A stretch of 64,000 nt of DNA, taken from positions 9,894,001-9,958,000 of the forward strand of contig NC_063157.1 in assembly GCF_020921035.1 (NCBI RefSeq), in the 5' to 3' direction. This document shows positions 57,177-64,000 of the stretch, in pieces. The stretch comes from Rhodamnia argentea (taxonomy: Eukaryota > Streptophyta > Magnoliopsida > Myrtales > Myrtaceae). The translations under genes and the position numbers were made by a program. Below the pieces are notes generated by a model. The model ran no database searches and had not been told where the DNA came from. It saw only the letters and a program-made list of their open reading frames with translations. Position 1 is the stretch's first letter. Each line of letters opens with the position of its first letter.

Positions 57177-59807
57177 ATGGAAGACCGCCGCACCCACCGC
57201 CCTCACCGGATCTCCGTCCCGCCTCGCACCGCCGTGACCACCTCGAGGCATTACCCTCTCTACTCCTTTCCTCCGTCGACCCCGACCCCAACGCCGTCGA
57301 AGTCGCGCGGTTTCTCTCTCCTCACCCCCTCCTCTCGGCCCTCCACCACCACCGGCAGATCTTCTCTCTCCTTCCTCTTCCTACTCCTCTTCTCCCTCCG
57401 ATCCCTCTACTCTCTCCTCCCCTTCCTCCGCTCCTCCCCTCCCTCTTTCTCTCTCTTCCCCTTCTCCTTCCTCGTCTCTCTCCTCTCCTTCCTCCTCTCT
57501 CTGCCCTTCTCTCTCTTCTCCCCTCCCTCGTCCTTCAAATCCCACCTGCAGTCCAAGCTTCAGAACCAGCCCCTCCTCGTCCTAACCTCCCTCTCCCCCT
57601 CGCAGAACAAAGTCCTCGCCCTCAAATCGGTCCTCTTGGCTGTCGTCTTCCTCCTCCGATTCCAGGCTCTCAAGTACTGCGGCGCCGCTGCGATGATCCT
57701 CGCCGAACTGTCCGGCAACGTCGCCGCGCGGTTCCTTGCGGAGGGGAGAATGAGGGATGTCGTCTATCTGGGTAAGAATCGATCCTCTAGGGTTCGCGGG
57801 TTTATTGCATTGTCTCTAGGATTGTTTCTTTTGGCTCTGAGTTGGGACCGGAACACGTGTTTCCCTTTTTCTGGATCATCGTCTTCTGTTGATAAATGGA
57901 GGCTCTCAATATTGCCTAGAGAGAATTGTGTCAGGGTATGGCCGATGCTGTTGCCGTTCTTGTCCGGATTTTTGGGGTGTTACGAGCGTGTGTCGATGAA
58001 TCGGGGAGTGCTTCAAGAGCTGGGACAAAAACGTGTTAGGTTGATTTCGCTGCTCTATACATCTATTGTGCTCTTTGTTCCTGCTGTTATTAGCATTCTT
58101 GTCTTTGAACACGAAGGAGATAGTATTTCAGTCACTAGTTTAGGTTGGCCTCTAGCTAATACTGTTGTTTTTGGAGTGCTGTTAAGTGAGAATTGCAGTG
58201 ATGAGAAGTTCGTGAGCTCTAAAGATTTTCAGAGGGAATTTTTGGTTACGTTCGCTTGCACGGTGGTTTTGGAGTTGTTTTACTTCCCCGAGCTCTCGCT
58301 CTGGGGATTATTGCTTTGTGGGATACTTCTTTATGTTGCTGTTGCGGAGCTGGATCCTGTTTACTCGAGTTACGCTGAGTTGGGTTTGGAATCGTCGGAG
58401 CCATTTACTACCTCGATCATAAAGCCCATCCGTCACATTTTGAATGAGAGGAAGTCTCGCAAGATTGCGCTTTTCCTCTTGATCAACACTGGCTACATGG
58501 TTGTTGAGTTCGTAGTTGGGTTCATGAGCAACAGTCTTGGCTTGATATCAGACGCATGTCACATGTTGTTTGACTGTGCTGCTTTGGCTATAGGCCTTTA
58601 TGCTTCGTATATATCACGCTTGCCTGCTAATGGTCAGTTCAATTATGGTCGTGGGAGATTTGAGGTTCTCTCTGGGTATGTCAATGCAGTTTTTCTGGTG
58701 TTGGTTGGAGCACTTATTGTGTTAGAGTCTATCGAGAGAATTTTGGATCCGCAGGAGATCTCGACCGACAGTTTGTTAATCGTGTCCGTTGGTGGGCTTC
58801 TTGTCAATGTGATTGGGTTGATATTCTTCCATGAAGAGCATCATCATGCGCATGGTGGAACCTGCTCTCACTCGGATTCTCACTCCAGTTCCCATTCCCA
58901 TTCCCATTCCGAACACCAACATGACCATGACTGCCACATTGAGGATCAGAAATGGACTTCAATTGACCATGATTGCCACGAAAAATCTTGTTCTGGTCAT
59001 CATAATCAGCATGGTCACCATCATTCTGATCACCGCAGCAATGACAACGCTAAAAGTTCTTATCCTACTTTGGGGAGCTCTAGTTGTCATGGTCATGACC
59101 ATGCTGACAATCATAGTGAAGGTTCTCATGGGTGTAATCATGCTCATCACAATGACCATGGTCATGGTCATGGTCATGGCCATCATCATCATGACTCAGT
59201 CTTTGCACCTCGTTGCTCCACTGAAGGTCATGCCGACGGATGTCTGCCTACCCAGACAGCAGCTCCACACACCCATGGGCACTGTTCGTCCATTAGTCAG
59301 ATCCACCAGAGAAATCTACCATCAAGTGAAGGGGAAGCTAAAAAGCACAGTCATCATCACATTGACCACAACATGGAAGGGATATTCTTGCACGTTCTTG
59401 CAGATACAATGGGAAGTGTTGGAGTTGTCGTGTCGACTCTGTTGATAAAGTACAAGGGATGGCTTGTTGCTGATCCTGCCAGCTCCATATTTATTTCCAT
59501 TTTAATTGTGTCCTCAGTCATCCCGTTGCTCAGGAACTCGGCAGAGATTTTGCTCCAAAGGGTGCCTAGAGCTCGCGAACAGGATCTATTTAATGCTCTA
59601 AACAATGTCACAAAGATAAAGCAGGTGAGAGGCATTCCACATTTCCATGCGTGGAGCTTTACGAACGCAGAGGTAGTGGGAACAATCCATCTTCATGTTG
59701 AGACGGAATCTGACAAGGCTTCTGCAAAAACACAAGTTTCCCGCCTGCTGCATGATGTGGGGATTAATGATCTTACGCTGCAGGTGGAGTGTGTCAAGCA
59801 TACTTAA
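57177..59807 (+). CDS. MTP12: Metal tolerance protein 12, ZnT5-type zinc transporter
   Basis: Cation diffusion facilitator that moves zinc into the early secretory pathway. Plant MTP12 works as a heteromer with MTP5 at the Golgi. A single exon of 877 codons (876 residues) with start MEDRRTHRPHR. The long N-terminal half is a run of hydrophobic helices, the ZnT5-specific extension. The CDF core starts near residue 425 (SRKIALFLLINTGYMVVE). Zinc-site motifs: SDACHMLFD (His462, Asp466) and LHVLADTMGS (His739, Asp743), both HxxxD, so the transport site looks complete, unlike the MTP5/ZnT6 partner type. Between them (about 551-735) lies an unusually long His-rich loop with HEEHHHAHGG, HSHSHSEHQHDHDCH and HGHGHGHHHH. 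The C-terminal domain ends VECVKHT. Intronless, as expected for the recalled Arabidopsis match At2g04620. Confidence 0.95.
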   Translation: MEDRRTHRPHRISVPPRTAVTTSRHYPLYSFPPSTPTPTPSKSRGFSLLTPSSRPSTTTGRSSLSFLFLLLFSLRSLYSLLPFLRSSPPSFSLFPFSFLVSLLSFLLSLPFSLFSPPSSFKSHLQSKLQNQPLLVLTSLSPSQNKVLALKSVLLAVVFLLRFQALKYCGAAAMILAELSGNVAARFLAEGRMRDVVYLGKNRSSRVRGFIALSLGLFLLALSWDRNTCFPFSGSSSSVDKWRLSILPRENCVRVWPMLLPFLSGFLGCYERVSMNRGVLQELGQKRVRLISLLYTSIVLFVPAVISILVFEHEGDSISVTSLGWPLANTVVFGVLLSENCSDEKFVSSKDFQREFLVTFACTVVLELFYFPELSLWGLLLCGILLYVAVAELDPVYSSYAELGLESSEPFTTSIIKPIRHILNERKSRKIALFLLINTGYMVVEFVVGFMSNSLGLISDACHMLFDCAALAIGLYASYISRLPANGQFNYGRGRFEVLSGYVNAVFLVLVGALIVLESIERILDPQEISTDSLLIVSVGGLLVNVIGLIFFHEEHHHAHGGTCSHSDSHSSSHSHSHSEHQHDHDCHIEDQKWTSIDHDCHEKSCSGHHNQHGHHHSDHRSNDNAKSSYPTLGSSSCHGHDHADNHSEGSHGCNHAHHNDHGHGHGHGHHHHDSVFAPRCSTEGHADGCLPTQTAAPHTHGHCSSISQIHQRNLPSSEGEAKKHSHHHIDHNMEGIFLHVLADTMGSVGVVVSTLLIKYKGWLVADPASSIFISILIVSSVIPLLRNSAEILLQRVPRAREQDLFNALNNVTKIKQVRGIPHFHAWSFTNAEVVGTIHLHVETESDKASAKTQVSRLLHDVGINDLTLQVECVKHT

Positions 59808-62800
59808 TACTGATCTTGAACTAATGTTGAGTTTCACCATTTTCGGGATTCCTTCAAGAAAAGAGAAACCCCCCAATATGGGGACGGATTAAAATTCTCA
59901 ACTAAAACTGTCAATGAAGCTCCTGTTGCTGCTGTTCTGGGTTTCATCTCAGTTACTCCATGTAGTTCTCAAAAATTCATAATGAATGAGAAGATGCAAG
60001 ACACCCATCAATCAACTGCTGGAATGCTCGTCTTTTTTATGGTAAGATTGCATGGCGGAGGCTGTTGCCTCAATGTCATCGTGGTCCCCTTTTTTTATTA
60101 TTGGTCCATATATATTAATTTGCGTCGATGTAAATAACTAGCTTAGTACCTGTGCAATGTGCATGCACGGAAACTCCTTTCTCTCAGCAATATAATGCCC
60201 ACAGGTTTTTCTGTCCTGGTTTTGTTTGTGTAGTTGTAACTTGTGCTGTGGATCAGAACTTGGTCGATTGAATGCTGAAGCTTAAAAAGTCTTAGATAAC
60301 ATTATATCTTGGAATTGGAGAAACTTGTGTTAAGCTCGGATTTGCCGTATGAAGTGTACTTGCAGGATTGCGATATGGGTGAATCGTGGGGAATATTAGA
60401 GAACAGGGAATGTGCATTGGATTTACAGGCTACTTAGAACTTTCAGCTGCATGGCAATGCCTGGTTTTGTTTGTCTCATGAAACGACTCGAATAGGATAT
60501 GATTGTATTGAATGACAAATTAGATACATGACAGGGATGATGGGAATCTTTTCTCATTAGTGCAATCTGGTGTGTGGAACTTCGTTTGTTCTTTCTTTTT
60601 GAAATTGGGTACCTCAATTTTCACGAATTGACTTCATGTGGTCCTCGCCATGCCTCTATTTATTATGACTTGAGCCGGTAGGTCTTTTTTTTTCTTCTTG
60701 GCAGCAGGCAGAAAACCATGTTTTCCTTTTCCTTGTTCCTCCTCTTCTTTTTCTTCCTTGCTCTGCACGGCCGTCGTTACTACTCGTGTTGACCTGTTGC
60801 GGCTTGCTGCCGTCACCATTATAGTCGCTGCCCTAGCTCTCTCTCTCTCTCTCTCTGAGCGAGTGCTGGCCTTGTGGTGGTCATTGCTCGAACGTACTGT
60901 GGCAATGAGTATTAGAATTTCTATTGCGCATGTCGATTATTATCGTGCCGCATGCTATCTTGCATCAGGAAAAAGCTATGAATTTTTCAATTTGTTCACA
61001 TTTTTCGGCTTAGAAGACCAAACGAACGTAGTCTTTCTTGCAGCAGCTGGCACCTGAAATCATTTCCCGCATAGGAAAAGAATTCCTAATTTGTGGATGG
61101 AGACATAATATTAGAAACTCCATTAGAAATTTCCCGATACCCTCGTTAAACAATTGAAATGGAAAATATTTTAGTTTTGATAAATCGGTTGTCTCCATTA
61201 TACGAACGTTTAGAATTTTTTGAAAAGCGCACGTTCCTCATTGTACACATTTAGAAAGTGTTGTCCGAGCGTCCATGACAAGACCTCAGAAACTCGTACA
61301 GAACGAGAGGAGCTCAAGCTTGAGCGGCGGGGCATCCTCGAGGACAGAAGACTGACAGCCTTGCCTCCACCACCATTCCTAAGATAATGCTAACACAGTA
61401 CTAAACTCAAAATAAATTAGAGGGTTTTGAAGATTCCCACACACATCAAGAGCGGTTGTAGCGGAGCGAAAAAAAAAACCCAATATTAAACTGATTAATT
61501 TAATCGTCATGAACTTCGATAATTCATTCATTTTTCACAAAATAAACGCGTCTTGGAACATATTATGTTAAATTATCGAAACCCTCTGACTTGATGTGGT
61601 CATACAATACCAGCCTACGTAAGCCGTATGTCATAGCAAAATTTTCTAGCCTTGTCTTGCACCATTGATATAATGTGATCGAGGGCAAATACTTGTCCGG
61701 ATCCGGATCCCATGAATCTGAGCCTATCACGGTCACTGATCACGTGGGTCCCACGTCATTAACGTGGTTATGACTATTTTCGTACCACGAGCCTGCCGAG
61801 TCTGGACAAGACCTCGCGGTTGAGAGGCAGGATTCTTTATGGTCAAGAGATGATAATGCGGTGGTGCTGGTAGATAGCATACGAGATTGAGATTATTAGG
61901 TAAGAAGAGCTTGTTGACTTGCAGGTTGATGATGGTCGAGTCACGTGACTTTTGACAGGTCGGACAAAGGTCAACGTCAATAGTCTTCCCCTTCATCAGT
62001 GAAAGGTGGAAAGAAAAGTTCCACTCTGCTGCTGCCTAGTGCCTAGTGTCCCACTTCATGTTAAAGTCAAGAAAAGCAAGCGCGAAAGCAAAAGTTCCCC
62101 AGCTCCCCAAATGCTATTTGCCAGATCTTCCTTTTAAGTTGCATGGGATCGTTTCCATGATGTCCCTTTTCAAACTAGGGCCTTAGAAAAATTGAGAAGT
62201 GGAAGGTAGCATCAACATAAAAAAGGACCACGCAATGGAAGGAACATGTTAGCCCTACTTTAGGTGGGATGTTCTTTGAACACACAATGATGTCAAGGGG
62301 AAATTTCCAAGATACAACGTTGTAACGTACAATTATCGCACTTTAAAAAATTCGATTGCGACAAACCGTGAAACACCTTAAATCACTTTCCCCAACACGT
62401 GACTCATGCTGCTGTATCCAAAAGGCATTGCGAAAATGCTCCAGCTAAAACGCAACTGAGCAGCTGGCATCATGGATGCATAATGGCCTCTCTTTTTTTC
62501 GCTTTTGTCATGGTAGGAGTTTGTTTTAATTCAAGGCATGCCAAGAAAAAACCAGTTATCAGGTTCTAATATTCTGAAGACATCGGCAAAACATGGCTCG
62601 AGAGAGAGAGATAGATAGAGATGAAGGGCGCTCGGCATGCCAAACCAAAATACGTTCTAACACTCTTAAGAAATCAGAAGAACATAAATTGAGATCAGAA
62701 CTAGACAAATAGGCCATCTACTCAACAAAGGACCACATCAATGTCTCAAGTAATGCAGTTGGTTTCGAAAAGAGAAGGGCGAGAAATCTGTGCATAATCA

Positions 62801-63126
62801 CGGCCATGCACGAACAATTCCGACCATCGCCAAGAGAAGTCTGACATGACATTCTATGCAGAAGTGGCATCCAGATGTAGCTAAACCAAACATTTTCCAT
62901 TGAAGTTCTCTCTCAAAAAGTTAATGAATACAATATCATTCAATGAGCCGTGAGTATGATCCTTCTAATTTACAGTCAGCATCCTCTTCATGCAAAAAGA
63001 ATGGCAAAAATAGGAAAATGTACAAAGCCATCCCAATATAACAACTAGCAAAGTTGAACGATCAAATCTCAGAATATATGGATGCAGTAGATCCTGAGAA
63101 AGACATGTCTCTCATATTTCTTTTAC
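59808..63126. other. MTP12 3' flank and gene-poor interval
   Basis: The start is the MTP12 3' UTR. A (CT)n run lies at about 60838-60857. No gene was recognised: frames at 60698-61057 and 61733-61996 have no family match. ACGT-core and W-box motifs cluster at 61740-61985. A short GA/GATA repeat lies at about 62600-62620. Confidence 0.4.
61740..61985. promoter_or_regulatory. Cluster of G-boxes and W-boxes
   Basis: CACGTGGGTCCCACGTCATT at 61741-61760, with AACGTGG just after, gives three ACGT cores in about 27 bp. CACGTG recurs at about 61942. TTGAC/GTCAA cores follow (TTTTGACAGG and AAGGTCAACGTCAA, about 61948-61981). This looks like an ABA/stress promoter module, but no transcription unit was identified for it. 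Confidence 0.35.
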
Positions 63127-63186
63127 CTATACACTCTGAGGCTTATTTGCAATCTCATGCTGAGATAAGGTCCTTGAACTCTTGAC
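63127..63186 (-). CDS. Possible last exon of a minus-strand gene
   Basis: On the minus strand a good acceptor (TCTTTGCAG) is followed by 20 codons, VKSSRTLSQHEIANKPQSV then TAG, in one phase. The frame and acceptor look genuine, and 62700-63120 could be the 3' UTR. No upstream exon was found in the remaining 800 bp, so the gene would extend past the right edge. Family not recognised; it may be chance. Confidence 0.3.
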   Translation of the reverse strand, partial: VKSSRTLSQHEIANKPQSV

Positions 63187-64000
63187 CTGCAAAGACGCAT
63201 TGAAATTACAGACGACAAAAGGAGAATCTTGTACCGTAGTCCTAAAACTGTGTGCTCATCTTACAACAAATTCACGACAACTCCTGTACCTTTATGGGGC
63301 CACTATAAATTTTTCTAGCAGGTTTTTGCTTTTACAAATATATGTCCTTCTGTAGGAGAAGCCGGGGATATCTATATTTGAAGTTACATGGACAACTAAC
63401 AAAAGATATGTTCATGCTGCTTAGAGACTCTCTTGTATTGGCGGAGATGGATTGGCTGTCCTTAACTCATATAGCTTGTTTAGGGTCCTGAGTAAGGAGA
63501 CTGATTTCAGGGTGGGTAGGTTCCAAACCAAGAACCAGAAACCTAGAACCCACCCTGTCAGACTAGGACCGGTCGTCCGGTTCCAGGGTCAACTTGGAAC
63601 CAGGCCTGATCTTAACTGTTAATACTATTATTCTAGGAAAACATATCTCCAACAACATCTATCACTTTTTTCAACTCAAGTACAAAAACAAAAAGTTAAT
63701 AACCAATTTAAAAAACCTGTTCAACCTGATAATTATTGTTCAAGGTATAAACCCAACAACCGAACCAATCAAGGCAAGTTTCCCAATTTTTATGTAAAAT
63801 CTACCAGATCCCATGTGAACCGGCTTAGAACCGGTCAGGTGAGGCTGGTTTAGTTCACTCTCACATTCAATCGGCCTAGTTACTCACACCTGTCTTGAGA
63901 ACGTCATGTTTCATGAGCAAATAGACTAAAGATCAATCTTGCAAGTTCCCCGCCTTCCCTTTTTTTCAATCAGTTCATCAAGTGAACCAAAAACTGTATT
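63187..64000. repeat. GGTTCCAGG-type repeat relic and AT-rich DNA
   Basis: Between 63485 and 63860 the words GGTTCCA, GAACCAG, CCTAGAACCCACCC, GGTTCCAGGG and GAACCGG recur in both orientations, sharing vocabulary with 19730-20160. If 63127-63186 is real, this would lie inside the next intron. Confidence 0.4.

Noticed and set aside
58831-59445. Long Met/Ile/Thr-rich open frame inside MTP12 (and a minus-strand counterpart at 58959-59192)
   Set aside because: It is a shadow of the CAT/CAC-rich His loop read in another frame; the composition is artefactual.

Overview
This is plant nuclear DNA. The genes carry many short exons with GT-AG introns, the intergenic DNA is AT-rich, and the protein families are plant-specific: a WRKY factor, a receptor-like cytoplasmic kinase, an MTP-type metal transporter and a mitochondrial branched-chain dehydrogenase. 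Gene content and order point to a rosid eudicot. The style of the intergenic repeats recalls Myrtaceae such as Eucalyptus, but that is only an impression. No CRISPR array, operon or complete tRNA or rRNA gene was seen.

Layout from left to right. 1-225: truncated repeat. 1602-2959 (-): small WRKY gene. 2960-9919: gene-poor, with one foldback transposon. 9920-13367 (-): PBL16-type kinase. 13368-22787: repeat-rich block with palindromic elements, a fossil LTR-like segment and several non-autonomous DNA transposons. 22788-26720 (+): BCKDH E1-beta, 13 exons. 29222-32306 (-): TATA-binding protein, 8 exons. 34091-41922 (+): glucosidase II beta subunit (PSL4), 16 exons, ending in HDEL. 42948-45215: Mutator-like element with about 250-bp inverted ends and a perfect 9-bp target duplication. 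46790-50326 (+): cytosolic pyruvate kinase, 3 exons. 53031-54134 (-): RING-H2 E3 ligase. 57177-59807 (+): intronless MTP12/ZnT5-type zinc transporter. 59808-64000: mostly non-coding, with a possible last exon of a minus-strand gene at 63127-63186.

The genes form no pathway, but their order is informative. PBL16, PSL4, pyruvate kinase and the RING gene correspond to Arabidopsis At5g56460, At5g56360, At5g56350 and At5g56340. BCKDH-beta and TBP correspond to neighbouring pairs on Arabidopsis chromosomes 1 and 3 (At1g55510/At1g55520 and At3g13450/At3g13445). This window holds both sets interleaved, which fits an ancestral block later split by duplication and gene loss. The locus codes are recalled, not searched.

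The most distinctive non-genic content is a set of foldback or Mutator-like elements sharing one design: inverted ends, a pyrimidine tract, a GC-rich core and a purine tract. There is also a family of palindromes built from a roughly 31-bp module, one copy of which lies just upstream of the pyruvate kinase core promoter. Exon coordinates were placed by hand from splice sites, reading frame and family similarity. Coding lengths sum to whole codons for all multi-exon genes except TBP, whose last codons are uncertain. The WRKY N-terminus is also uncertain.
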